Shown here in pieces: positions 52,884 to 61,478 of a stretch of DNA of 61,478 nucleotides; position 1 is the stretch's first letter; the number at the start of each line of letters is the position of its first letter. The notes under the pieces were generated by a model that made no database searches, was not told the DNA's origin, and saw only the letters and a list, made by a program, of their open reading frames with translations. The position numbers were made by a program, and so were the translations under genes. This stretch comes from NZQO01 sp964639255 (GTDB lineage: Bacteria > Bacteroidota > Bacteroidia > Flavobacteriales > Flavobacteriaceae). The stretch is taken from assembly GCA_964639255.1 (NCBI GenBank), contig CAZXDP010000011.1, positions 1 through 61,478 of the forward strand, given 5' to 3'.

Positions 52884-55800
52884 CTATTCGGTCGATTCTA
52901 AAAATAGGTAATTCAGGTTCTTTTGGTTAAATTGCCTGTTGAATTCGCCTATTTCCGAAGAAACCAAAGCATCAAACTTCTGCAATTCTTTCTGTATTTC
53001 GCCCGTTAGTTCATTTTTAACTTCAATATCCTGTTGCGTGGGAGGAAAGTCGTCCATACTTACCAAGCTATTGAGATGCGCCAGCTTGTTGGTAAGACGA
53101 ATGGGGAAATTTAAAGGATCTTGTCCGCTACGGTTCTGGGTTTGATAAAGCGCTTTCTCAATATTCGAAAATTCTTCGGAAAGCTCTTTAGCCTTCTCCA
53201 CAAGACCAGCCACCTCTTCATTATCCTTGTATTGCGCCTGGAAGGCCTTTAACTGGGCGTTGATATCCCGTATTTTCTTAATGCTCTTATGGGCCTTGTC
53301 TACGGTTTGGTTAACATCGGTTATGAAATCGAATTGCCGTTGCATTCCAGCCACATCGGTCTCGGCATTTTTATCGGGCACTATGGTAAAGGTTTTTGAA
53401 TGGATTTCCTCGCCCACCTGCAGCACTACCTTATACTGACCGGGGACCGCCTGTGGCGCCTCGGTGCTGGCCCACCATAATATCATACCGTCCAGACGTT
53501 CGGCACCATCGCCGCGCATATCCCAAGTATGGTAATTGGCGCCTTCCTTCACCTCAAGCTTTTTGTCTTTCGTTGCTTTCGTGGAAAACGTTTGCAGGGT
53601 ATCGTTTTGCATCGTTAGATAGCTTAGGGAGACCTCTTCCTCGGGCTTGTTCTTCAAATAAAAATAGGTCATCACACCGCTGGGGTGATTGGTGCCGGCC
53701 GTTAAGGAGCCCTTGCGGGAACTGCCCCCCATGCGGTACGTATCCTTGGGACTGAAAAGAAAATTTTTGTCCTTATCGGCAGATGCCAGTTGGTGCAGCA
53801 CCGTAAGATCGTCGATTATCCAAAGACTCCTTCCCTGGGTGGCGACGATGAGATTATTGTCCTTTAAAGCTAAATCCGTTATTGGGACGATGGGCAAATT
53901 AAGTTGAAACGGTTGCCACGATGCCCCGTCATTAAAGGAAATATACATTCCGGTTTCGGTACCCGCGTATAGCAACCCCTTTTTCTTTGGATCTTCACGC
54001 AGTACCCGGGTAAAGTGTTCTTCTGAAATACCACTCGTTATTTTTTTCCAACTCTTGCCATAGTCGGTCGTCTTGTACAGATAAGGCGCGAAATCTCCCA
54101 ACTTGTAGCGCGTGCCTGCAATATAGGCCGTTCCGGGATCAAAAACCGATGGTTCTACGCTATTGATCATCATCCATTCTGGCATTCCCTTCGGGGTTAT
54201 GTTTTCCCAATTCTTTCCGCCATCGCGGGAAAGGTGCACTAAGCCGTCATCGCTTCCCACCCATAGCAGTCCGGGCGTGATGGGGCTCTCTGCCGCGGCA
54301 AAAATGGTATTGTAATATTCTACCGAAGTGTTATCTTGGGTAATGGGCCCTCCTGAAGATTTCTGCATTTCGGGCACATCGCGGGTTAAATCTGGACTAA
54401 TGGTTTCCCAGCTTTCGCCTTCATTGGTTGTTACATGAAGGTGATTAGAGGCCGTATATAATTTGTTGGGATTATGCGGTGAGAAAAATATAGGGAAATT
54501 CCACTGAAAACGGTATTTGGCACCTTCGGCACCGTGACCCATTGGGTTGTCTGGCCAGACTGAAATACTGCGCACAGTGTTCTTGTCGTGGTTATAGCGG
54601 GTTAAAAAGCCATCGTAACTCCCTCCATAAACAATCTCCGGATTTTCAGGATCTACGGCAATATGGGCGCTTTCGCCTCCAGCGGTAGATTCCCAATCTT
54701 CCTCGCCTATACTCCAACCTTCGGTGCGGTGGGCAATGCGAACCGTGCTGTTGTCCTGCTGTGCGGCATAAATACGATAGGGAAAGGCGTTATCTGTGGT
54801 GACCCTATAAAACTGCGAGGTGGGTTGGTTGTGGTAGGTGCTCCAGGTTTCGCCCCCGTCATAAGTAACCTGTGCCCCACCGTCATCACCAATTATCATA
54901 CGATCTGGATTTTCTGGGGCAATCCACAAATCGTGGTGGTCTCCGTGGGGGGCATTGTACGTTTCGTAAGTTTTTCCGCCATCGGTGCTTTTATGGTAGC
55001 GAACGTTAAGCACGTAAACCACATCCTCGTCTTTAGAATCGGCATAGATTCGGGTATAGTACCAAGCTCGTTGCCGTAGGTTTCGGTCGTCGTTAATTTG
55101 TTTCCAAGTTTCCCCACCGTCCTCACTTCTATAGACGCCTCCCTTTTCTTTATTTTCCACGATGGCCCATACTCGCTCGCTGTTTACGGGAGAAACGGTT
55201 ACGCCGATAATTCCCAAGGTGTCGGTTGGAAAGCCTTTGTTCTTGGAAATTTCTTTCCAAGTTTCGCCGCTATCAGTACTTTTCCATAGGGCAGAGCCGT
55301 CACCGCCACTGCTAAGGCTGTAGGGCGTGCGGCGAACGTTCCAGGTTGAAGCATAAAGAATACGCGGATTGTTGGGGTCCATGATCAAATCGACGGCGCC
55401 CGCATTCTCGTTGGCAAATAATTTTTTTTCCCAAGTTTTACCACCATCGGTACTTTTATAGACTCCGCGCTCCTGTGTGGGTTTATAGATGTTGCCCAAT
55501 ACGGCTGCGTAAACGGTATTGTAGTCTTTGGGATGCACCGCGATTCTAGGGATATGCCTACTTTTTTCCAATCCGGCGGGCTGCCAGGTTTTACCGGCAT
55601 CTTCGGTCTTCCACATCCCGTAGCCGGAAGAAACATTTCCCCGTACCGTTTTTTCGCCGCCACCCACGTAGATCACATTGGCATCGCTTTCGGCTACTTC
55701 GATGGCACCTATGCTTCCGCCGAAATACCCATCGGAAATATTTTCCCAACTGCGGCCGCCATCTTTGGTTCTCCAAATGCCACCTCCAGTGGCACCAAAA

Positions 55801-55988
55801 TAGAACAAGTTGGGATTTCCGGGCACACCGGTTACGGCTGCACTTCGACCGCCACGAAACGGTCCCACCAGCCTATATTCCAAGGCATCGTAAAGGGATT
55901 CATCATAGGTTTGAGAATGTGTTTCTACCGAAAAGAACAACGCGAAACAGGAAATGTAAAACGCTACGGAGCATAAAGAAATCTTCAT
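52884..55988 (-). CDS. VPS10/BNR-type beta-propeller protein (secreted)
   Basis: 1034 aa. Signal peptide ending SVETHSQ. Residues ~30-750 contain about eleven Asp-box (S/T-x-D-x-G-x-x-W) repeats, such as SENISDGYFGGSIG, STDGGKTWEK and STDSGETWKE, in a sortilin-like propeller. The C-terminal quarter is helical/strand-mixed with no T9SS tail. Family members are often annotated as glycosyl hydrolases without proof. Confidence 0.88.
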   Translation of the reverse strand: MKISLCSVAFYISCFALFFSVETHSQTYDESLYDALEYRLVGPFRGGRSAAVTGVPGNPNLFYFGATGGGIWRTKDGGRSWENISDGYFGGSIGAIEVAESDANVIYVGGGEKTVRGNVSSGYGMWKTEDAGKTWQPAGLEKSRHIPRIAVHPKDYNTVYAAVLGNIYKPTQERGVYKSTDGGKTWEKKLFANENAGAVDLIMDPNNPRILYASTWNVRRTPYSLSSGGDGSALWKSTDSGETWKEISKNKGFPTDTLGIIGVTVSPVNSERVWAIVENKEKGGVYRSEDGGETWKQINDDRNLRQRAWYYTRIYADSKDEDVVYVLNVRYHKSTDGGKTYETYNAPHGDHHDLWIAPENPDRMIIGDDGGAQVTYDGGETWSTYHNQPTSQFYRVTTDNAFPYRIYAAQQDNSTVRIAHRTEGWSIGEEDWESTAGGESAHIAVDPENPEIVYGGSYDGFLTRYNHDKNTVRSISVWPDNPMGHGAEGAKYRFQWNFPIFFSPHNPNKLYTASNHLHVTTNEGESWETISPDLTRDVPEMQKSSGGPITQDNTSVEYYNTIFAAAESPITPGLLWVGSDDGLVHLSRDGGKNWENITPKGMPEWMMINSVEPSVFDPGTAYIAGTRYKLGDFAPYLYKTTDYGKSWKKITSGISEEHFTRVLREDPKKKGLLYAGTETGMYISFNDGASWQPFQLNLPIVPITDLALKDNNLIVATQGRSLWIIDDLTVLHQLASADKDKNFLFSPKDTYRMGGSSRKGSLTAGTNHPSGVMTYFYLKNKPEEEVSLSYLTMQNDTLQTFSTKATKDKKLEVKEGANYHTWDMRGDGAERLDGMILWWASTEAPQAVPGQYKVVLQVGEEIHSKTFTIVPDKNAETDVAGMQRQFDFITDVNQTVDKAHKSIKKIRDINAQLKAFQAQYKDNEEVAGLVEKAKELSEEFSNIEKALYQTQNRSGQDPLNFPIRLTNKLAHLNSLVSMDDFPPTQQDIEVKNELTGEIQKELQKFDALVSSEIGEFNRQFNQKNLNYLFLESTE

Positions 55989-56078
55989 ATAAGCTAATTT
56001 GAATTGAAAAATTTAATAAGATTTTAAATATAATCAATTCATCAACAGTAATTGTTCTGCTAGTACAAACTTTTGAAT

Positions 56079-57164
56079 CTATTGCTTAACGAACTTTTTC
56101 GTTGAAAAATCTTTATTGGAGGCGACTATTCTAATGAAATAGAGCCCAGCAGCTAAGTTGGCTACATTTATGCTATAGGTAGTCGGATTTTTGATTGATA
56201 AAATTTCTTCACCTTGCACGCTGTGCAATGTAATTGATTGAATGGCGGTTTTACCGTTCTCGATATTTATATATTGATCGGCAGGGTTAGGCACGATGAC
56301 TATCTCGTCCAAGGAATTCTCGTCCACATTCAAGGTGGGACTATCTTTAAAATGATGAATAAGGCCTGCAAAAGTTTCTATACTAAATTCTAAACCACCG
56401 TTATAAGTTTCTGAGATTTGGCCGCCCATAATTTTTGGAAAGCTATAGAGATCCTCTAAACTATTTCCGGTACTGCCTCCCAAAACACACTCCTTTTCAT
56501 AATCCACGTTCAGTAAATTAAAATAATATTCGGAATTGATATCAATATATTGCAAGTTGCCATTGTACAACCAGCAATTGTCGGTTGCGGTAAACGAAAA
56601 GTCCTGAAATAGCTCCATCTGCGGCACATCTGGCCCAGTAAAAAATACTGGATTCCCCAAGTCAACGTCAATGGCGAACAGATACCACTTGCGGAAAAGA
56701 CGCTCATCAATTTCTTCTGGATAATTACCGTACACGGCCTGATTTCCATTGGCATCGATCAATTTTAATGTCTTGTAGGTGCTAAAATCGTTATAGATGT
56801 AGGTAAAGTCTTTTGTATCAAAAAACGGGTTCGTGATAAAATTGTAGAAATATAGGTTCTCGAAATAACAATTGGGCTGGGTGCACTGGACTAAGGTTAC
56901 GCCGAATGAACTGAAAGTAATTTGATTTCCCGAAAATGCAGCTTCGCCGGTTAGGGTATTTTGAACACCGTTAGCGTTAAGGTTATATATAGGCGGGATG
57001 TTAGAAAAAAAGAGGTTTATATCTTCTCCATTAGGTAAATAGTCCGTCTGGTTTTCGATAACTAGATATTTTAGATACCATTCTTCGGAAACGATGGCAG
57101 ATTCTTGGGCTTCTATAGTTGTAAAAGTGCACCATACCGCGAAAATGAGAGTAAGTTTTTTCAT
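56079..57164 (-). CDS. T9SS-sorted secreted protein (paralogue A)
   Basis: 361 aa. Signal peptide MKKLTLIFAVWCTFTTIEAQ. N-terminal domain with WYLKYLVIENQ, later NCWLYNGNLQYID and a YEKECVLGGSTG motif, and a type A T9SS tail (IVPNPADQYINIENG..., GLYFIRIVASN). Same length and layout as the next gene (57241-58326). Confidence 0.82.
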   Translation of the reverse strand: MKKLTLIFAVWCTFTTIEAQESAIVSEEWYLKYLVIENQTDYLPNGEDINLFFSNIPPIYNLNANGVQNTLTGEAAFSGNQITFSSFGVTLVQCTQPNCYFENLYFYNFITNPFFDTKDFTYIYNDFSTYKTLKLIDANGNQAVYGNYPEEIDERLFRKWYLFAIDVDLGNPVFFTGPDVPQMELFQDFSFTATDNCWLYNGNLQYIDINSEYYFNLLNVDYEKECVLGGSTGNSLEDLYSFPKIMGGQISETYNGGLEFSIETFAGLIHHFKDSPTLNVDENSLDEIVIVPNPADQYINIENGKTAIQSITLHSVQGEEILSIKNPTTYSINVANLAAGLYFIRIVASNKDFSTKKFVKQ

Positions 57165-57240
57165 AAGTATAATAATTGGACACCTAAGGAATCCCTTTCG
57201 GCACTATATTGTTGAATTAGAATCTTTTATAAAAAATCTA

Positions 57241-58326
57241 TCATCTCTTTATAAGCTTTTTAACGGTGGTGCGACCTTCGGAAGTAATTTCGGCAAAATA
57301 CAACCCTTCCTTAATATACGACAGGTCTATTGGGGCATCGCCTTCCCCATGCAGTTCCCGAACCAGCGAACCCGAAATATTGTATAGAGCGATGTGATAC
57401 TTGTTGCCTTCGAGTCCGTGAATGGCGACGACATTGGTTGCGGGATTGGGCGAAAGGCGTATGGCATCTATATTGTTCTCGGGAGTAGCGAGCGTAATTT
57501 CGTTTTTAAATCCCAATCCAAAATACGCGGCAGCGTGCAGTTCGAGTTCCGATGTAGCCCCAGATATTAGAAACCCGCCCACGGGATAATTCTCAATCAA
57601 TACCGTTTTAAGTAAATAGCCATTGCTCCCTCCAAGCACACAGTCTTCCTGATAATTTTTAGTGAGAAGGGCGAAATCGTATGAGGAATCTTCGATGTAC
57701 TCAAAATCTCCAGAAATCTCCCAGCAGTTATCTATCGCGATAAAGGACAGGTCTTCATTGATGGTAATTTGGGGCACATCTGGCCCGTAGAAATATTGGG
57801 TATCCCCTAGGTCTGCAAATTCAGAATACAAGTACCATGTTTGGAACAACTCCGGGTCTGGGGCAGGTATGGGGTAGTCCCTAAAAAATACACTATTTCC
57901 ATTGGCATCTATAAGTCGTAAACTCTTGGTCCCATCGCTGTTTTGGTAGTAATCGTAATCAAAAGTTTTCAAATAGGCAGCAGGCTCGGTAAAAAATTGG
58001 TGGAAATACAGGTCTTCAAACTCGCAATTATCAATATCACAGGTTAAGAGGGTGGTGGAGACATCGGTAAATTCGATGGTTTCCTGAGGTGCATTGAAAA
58101 CAAGTTGAGCTTCCAAAGTGTTTAGCACACCATTGGCATTAGCCATATAGGCCCCTGCACTTCCAGAAAATTGAAAATTGAAATTTTCGTCAAAGGGACT
58201 GTAATGAACTTCATTATCCATTACAATATGCCTCGCATACCAAGTAGCATCTAACATACCTTGATTTTGCGAAAGGACGCACAGAGGTAGTTGAAATAGA
58301 AGAAGAATGAGTAGCGTTTTTTTCAT
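57241..58326 (-). CDS. T9SS-sorted secreted protein (paralogue B)
   Basis: 361 aa. Signal peptide MKKTLLILLLFQLPLCVLSQ. Shares with its neighbour the WYARHIVMDNEVHY opening, the GPDVPQ block, NCWEISGDFEYIE, the QEDCVLGGSNG motif and the T9SS tail (RLSPNPATNVVAIHG..., GLYFAEITSEG). Tandem duplicate. Confidence 0.82.
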   Translation of the reverse strand: MKKTLLILLLFQLPLCVLSQNQGMLDATWYARHIVMDNEVHYSPFDENFNFQFSGSAGAYMANANGVLNTLEAQLVFNAPQETIEFTDVSTTLLTCDIDNCEFEDLYFHQFFTEPAAYLKTFDYDYYQNSDGTKSLRLIDANGNSVFFRDYPIPAPDPELFQTWYLYSEFADLGDTQYFYGPDVPQITINEDLSFIAIDNCWEISGDFEYIEDSSYDFALLTKNYQEDCVLGGSNGYLLKTVLIENYPVGGFLISGATSELELHAAAYFGLGFKNEITLATPENNIDAIRLSPNPATNVVAIHGLEGNKYHIALYNISGSLVRELHGEGDAPIDLSYIKEGLYFAEITSEGRTTVKKLIKR

Positions 58327-58366
58327 TATAGAAACAGTTGGATGTTCCTAAAGATAATGAATTTTC

Positions 58367-59749
58367 CTATTGCGCTACCAAGGTATTTTTTACCTCCTTA
58401 TTTAAATAATAGCCGGTGACAATGGTGGATAGCACATCGGCAATAGGAAAGGATATCCATACGCCCCACACGCCATAAAACTTAGGCAGTATTAAAATAA
58501 GTGGAATAAGAAAGAAGCCCTGTTTCGTAAGACTTAACAAAAGCGCGGGCACCGCTTTGCCAATGGCCTGAAAGTAAGACGAACCAATAAGCTGGATGGC
58601 AATAACCGGAGTAGCCGCAAAGACCCACCTTAGGGCAGAAGGAGTACGCTCCAATATCTCCTTATTATTGGCCACAGTTTCAGCATCCAGGCCCTCACGG
58701 CTACTCACAAAAATGGAGACAATTTCAGTAGGAAACAGCATGATGGCTATAAAGATCACTACTGCCAAACCTCCCGAATACAGTATCGAGGTATTGATGC
58801 TTTCCCGTACGCGTTGAAATTTCTCGGCTCCGTAATTGTAGCCCGCAATGGGCAGAAATCCTTGGTTTACCCCAATTACCGGAAAAAGGGCGAACATGAG
58901 CATACGACTTATAATTCCATAACTCGCCACATCCAGGGCATCGCCCGTACTAATGAGTACGTTATTTATCAAGATGGTAAAGACGCTTATCACTCCCTGC
59001 CTTGCCAAGGTGACCGAGCTCAAGCTGCTAATTTCTGAAACAATATCGCGTTGCAGGCGCAGGCACCGTGCCGTAACGCGCAATTCGCTTTTCGCGATAA
59101 AGAACCAGATAATGAATAGGAAACATACGGCGTAACTTATGAAAGTGGCCCAAGCGGCCCCGTGCATTCCGAAATCGAATATGTTTATGAGGAGGTAGTC
59201 CATGAAGATATTCCCAACAGCAGGAAGCATCATGGCGTACATAGCGAATTTCGGCTTTCCCTCTGCACGAATTACATTGTTACCCATCATACACATGGCG
59301 AGCATAACAATTCCGTACAGTACAATACGATAATATAAAAGAGCTAAATCTTTAAAAGATTCATCAGCACCAAAAAATTCGATGAGATAGTCCTGAAACA
59401 GCAGCCCTATCAAAGCCAATAGTCCTGATGCCAAAAAAGTGAGGGTAATTTGGTTCCCGAAGACCTTTACCGCCTTGGCATCATCACCTGCACCAAGGGC
59501 ACGCGACAGCACCGAGCTCCCGCCAATTCCTACGGCGAGACCAATGGCTCCAATAAAAAAGGTAACCGGTATAACCACAGTAATGGCCGAGATGGCCAAT
59601 GGACCGATCCATCTTCCTACGAAAATGGTATCGACGATCATGTTGAGCGACATCACCAAAATACCTATCGATGCAGGTACCGCTTGCTGGATGAGCAACT
59701 TGTTGATGGGACGGGTACCCAGCGTGGAAGATCGATTTTTTTTGGGCAT
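58367..59749 (-). CDS. MATE family efflux transporter
   Basis: 460 aa from ATG at 59749, which overlaps the hemH stop by one base (TAATG). Twelve TM segments with MATE-type conserved regions (LIQQAVPASIGILVMSLNMI, GSSVLSRALGAGD, GVWISFPIADVLSTIV). Exchanges a cation for drugs or metabolites. Coupled to hemH. Confidence 0.92.
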   Translation of the reverse strand: MPKKNRSSTLGTRPINKLLIQQAVPASIGILVMSLNMIVDTIFVGRWIGPLAISAITVVIPVTFFIGAIGLAVGIGGSSVLSRALGAGDDAKAVKVFGNQITLTFLASGLLALIGLLFQDYLIEFFGADESFKDLALLYYRIVLYGIVMLAMCMMGNNVIRAEGKPKFAMYAMMLPAVGNIFMDYLLINIFDFGMHGAAWATFISYAVCFLFIIWFFIAKSELRVTARCLRLQRDIVSEISSLSSVTLARQGVISVFTILINNVLISTGDALDVASYGIISRMLMFALFPVIGVNQGFLPIAGYNYGAEKFQRVRESINTSILYSGGLAVVIFIAIMLFPTEIVSIFVSSREGLDAETVANNKEILERTPSALRWVFAATPVIAIQLIGSSYFQAIGKAVPALLLSLTKQGFFLIPLILILPKFYGVWGVWISFPIADVLSTIVTGYYLNKEVKNTLVAQ

Positions 59750-60789
59750 TAAGCAATGGCTTTTTCCACATCGACGATACGCCACTCCTCGATCCAGTCT
59801 ACCAAGAGCTGGGCAAAATCGTCACGATCGTTCAAGCAGGGTATGGTGGTAAACGCACTACCACCGCTTTCATGGAAGATCTCCTCACCTTCCATCGCAA
59901 TCTCTTCTAGAGTTTCAAGACAGTCGCTCACAAAGGCGGGGGTAACGATAGCCATTTTGGTAATACCCGTTTTGCCTAAACGTTCAATGGTACGATCTGT
60001 ATAAGGTTGCAGCCATGGATCAAAACCCAAACGGGATTGGAAGGAGGTGGAATAGGTGTTTTCCTTCAGCTGTAGCTTCTCGGCAACCAGCCGTGTAGTT
60101 TCATAACATTGGTGGCGGTAGCAAAATTGGTGCGCTGGTGAAGGCGTAATGCAGCACTGTCCATTAATCTTGCAATGGCCGTTGGTAACGTCGCTCTTCC
60201 TAATATGCCGTTCCGGGACACCGTGGTAGCTAAAGAGCAAATGCTCGTAATCTAGTCCGTCCAATTTTTCTGCGATGCTTCTGGATAGCACCTCTATATA
60301 TTCAGGCTTCTTGTAAAAGGCGGGCAGCGAAGTAACCTTAAGTTGCGGAAAATGTGCTTCCCGTAACTCGGCCACCTTTACGTTAATCGTTTCAGTAGTG
60401 GCCATGGCAAACTGCGGATACAACGGTATTACCAGCACCTCATCTACTTGTTGGTCTACCAATTGCTGCAATCCCTTCTGCAAGGTCATGCTGCCATAGC
60501 GCATGGCCAACGCAACCGGAATGGAAAGTTGATCTTGAATTTTTTTCTGAAGCCTCTCTGATATAACGATTAAGGGCGACCCCTCATCCCACCAAATCTT
60601 CGCGTAGGCCTCGGCCGATTTCTTAGGGCGCGTATTTAATATGATACCGCGCACCAAAAAGCTGCGCAGCCAAAAGGGAACATCGATGACCCGGGGATCC
60701 ATCAAAAATTCATCCAAATATTTCTTAACATCCTTTGGAGAGGTGCTGTCTGGGCTTCCCAAATTTACTAGGAGAACTCCTTTTTTCAT
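59749..60789 (-). CDS. hemH: Ferrochelatase
   Basis: 346 aa. Motifs: LLVNLGSPDS, SYHGVPERHIRKSD (catalytic His), and the late EEIAMEGEEIFHESGG loop, with the conserved CYRHQCYETT segment. Inserts Fe2+ into protoporphyrin IX at the membrane. Followed by the MATE gene. Confidence 0.95.
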   Translation of the reverse strand: MKKGVLLVNLGSPDSTSPKDVKKYLDEFLMDPRVIDVPFWLRSFLVRGIILNTRPKKSAEAYAKIWWDEGSPLIVISERLQKKIQDQLSIPVALAMRYGSMTLQKGLQQLVDQQVDEVLVIPLYPQFAMATTETINVKVAELREAHFPQLKVTSLPAFYKKPEYIEVLSRSIAEKLDGLDYEHLLFSYHGVPERHIRKSDVTNGHCKINGQCCITPSPAHQFCYRHQCYETTRLVAEKLQLKENTYSTSFQSRLGFDPWLQPYTDRTIERLGKTGITKMAIVTPAFVSDCLETLEEIAMEGEEIFHESGGSAFTTIPCLNDRDDFAQLLVDWIEEWRIVDVEKAIA

Positions 60790-60881
60790 AGCGCAACAAT
60801 TTATCTGGCAAAAATACCGCTTTTTACAGGAAGGTTAAAATAAGGGTTCCCACGAAAAGCCAATATTCCCATTGAAAATGC

Positions 60882-61478
60882 TTATGCCGAAAGGCTCATG
60901 AGGTATTTCTTGGGCGTGGTGCCAAATCTTTTCTTGAAGGCCGAAATAAAATGGCTGGCGGTACTATACCCAACTTTTAAGCCTACCTCGTTCACATTGT
61001 GGGAGCCGGTGGCCAGTAACTGCCGGGCCACCTCCATTTTATAATCGAACAAAAAACTGAACACGCTATCGCCATACACCTGCTTAAAACCTTCCTTCAA
61101 GCGGTTAAGCGGCAGGCTGATCTCATCTGCCAGTTCTTGTAGCGTAGGCGGTTCGGCCATTCGTGTAATGATAATCTGCTTAGCACGCTTTATCTTGGCC
61201 ACGTTTTCCTCATCGGCCAGAAAGGGGCATTGCTCCACGTCCATCTCGGCGGGGCGGTTAAAATACAAACTTAAAAGCTCGTACGCCTTTCCTTTAAAAT
61301 AGAGATGCTTTATGGAAGGATGCAGGTTGAAATTCACCAATTGATTGAGCACAATGGCCATGGAAGGCGAAACGGGCGCGTCCTTATAGTATTTGCGGTC
61401 CCTGTTCTCTTCGCTCAAAAAGGTAATATGGCCAGCTTCGGAAGAAAATAAGGCGTGGAACTTGTCGATAGAAATGAG
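60882..61478 (-). CDS. AraC-family transcriptional regulator (5' truncated by window edge)
   Basis: The frame is open to the last base of the window, so the N-terminus is outside. The C-terminal ~100 residues carry two HTH motifs: LQELADEISLPLNRLKEGF and VNEVGLKVGYSTASHFISAF, followed by KRFGTTPKKY. The visible ~100 N-terminal residues are a ligand/dimer region of the flavobacterial regulator found beside hemH. It might control heme genes, an inference from position. Confidence 0.9.
   Translation of the reverse strand, partial: LISIDKFHALFSSEAGHITFLSEENRDRKYYKDAPVSPSMAIVLNQLVNFNLHPSIKHLYFKGKAYELLSLYFNRPAEMDVEQCPFLADEENVAKIKRAKQIIITRMAEPPTLQELADEISLPLNRLKEGFKQVYGDSVFSFLFDYKMEVARQLLATGSHNVNEVGLKVGYSTASHFISAFKKRFGTTPKKYLMSLSA

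Overview
The window looks like a chromosomal segment of a member of the Bacteroidota, most likely a marine-type Flavobacteriaceae; the genus cannot be named from the sequence alone. The evidence is three proteins with type IX secretion (T9SS) C-terminal sorting tails, Bacteroidota-style -7 promoter boxes (TAnnTTTG) with a TTTG -33 element where it can be seen, a CarboxypepD/TonB-plug protein, an SDR-type L-threonine dehydrogenase, a HemJ-like oxidase, and the gene neighbourhoods. Both ends of the window cut a gene: a D-2-hydroxyacid dehydrogenase on the left and an AraC-type regulator on the right.

Left core (1-12900): ordinary housekeeping and accessory genes. These are a hydroxyacid dehydrogenase with a VOC protein, a TM2 protein, a coiled-coil lipoprotein, a flavodoxin-like reductase, a DUF6268-like outer-membrane protein, a NUMOD4/HNH protein with a Zn-ribbon protein, a CBS protein, an M28 membrane peptidase, an SDR, an M13 peptidase, a lipoprotein and L-threonine dehydrogenase. 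Clear intrinsic terminators punctuate it.

Integrated element (12900-26123, about 13.2 kb): a mobile element inserted at the 3' end of tRNA-Arg(CCT). A 20-bp direct repeat marks attL and attR, and paired 11-bp tandem repeats lie just inside each end, probably as integrase arm sites. It encodes a tyrosine integrase on the left, a long leftward module (XRE repressor, HicB-like protein, two small HTH proteins, DUF6291-like protein, DnaB helicase, a 649-aa phage-type protein and several tiny proteins), two small rightward genes, and next to attR an AT-rich three-gene cargo operon: ParB-like protein, PD-(D/E)XK nuclease, C5 cytosine methyltransferase. No terminase, portal, capsid or lysis gene is recognisable, so it is a phage-satellite-like or reduced element carrying what looks like an unusual restriction-modification or defence system. 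This is the most interesting part of the window.

Middle (26240-30100): a DedA/VTT membrane protein and an SdiA-regulated-type protein, then an AT-rich, gene-poor stretch with two small uncharacterised genes, a tRNA-Asn(GTT), and a broken tRNA-Asn copy carrying a 16-nt perfect palindrome in place of its 5' anticodon strand.

Right core (30150-61478): a subtilase with a T9SS tail, RseP, a SCO protein, FeoA-FeoB with a tiny Cys-rich FeoB-associated protein, and a complete manganese/zinc-type ABC uptake operon. That operon holds the DtxR/MntR regulator, an outer-membrane protein, the binding protein, the ATPase and two permeases, each permease fused to a winged-helix tail. A VIT1/CCC1-type exporter is transcribed divergently across a putative operator. 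Then come a TerB-DnaJ protein, bacilliredoxin, PlsC and an HD hydrolase, a plug-TPR-DUF2135 protein, a radical SAM protein, enoyl-CoA hydratase, an NtrY-like kinase, HemJ, a VPS10/BNR protein, two tandem T9SS paralogues, and the hemH-MATE pair beside the AraC regulator.
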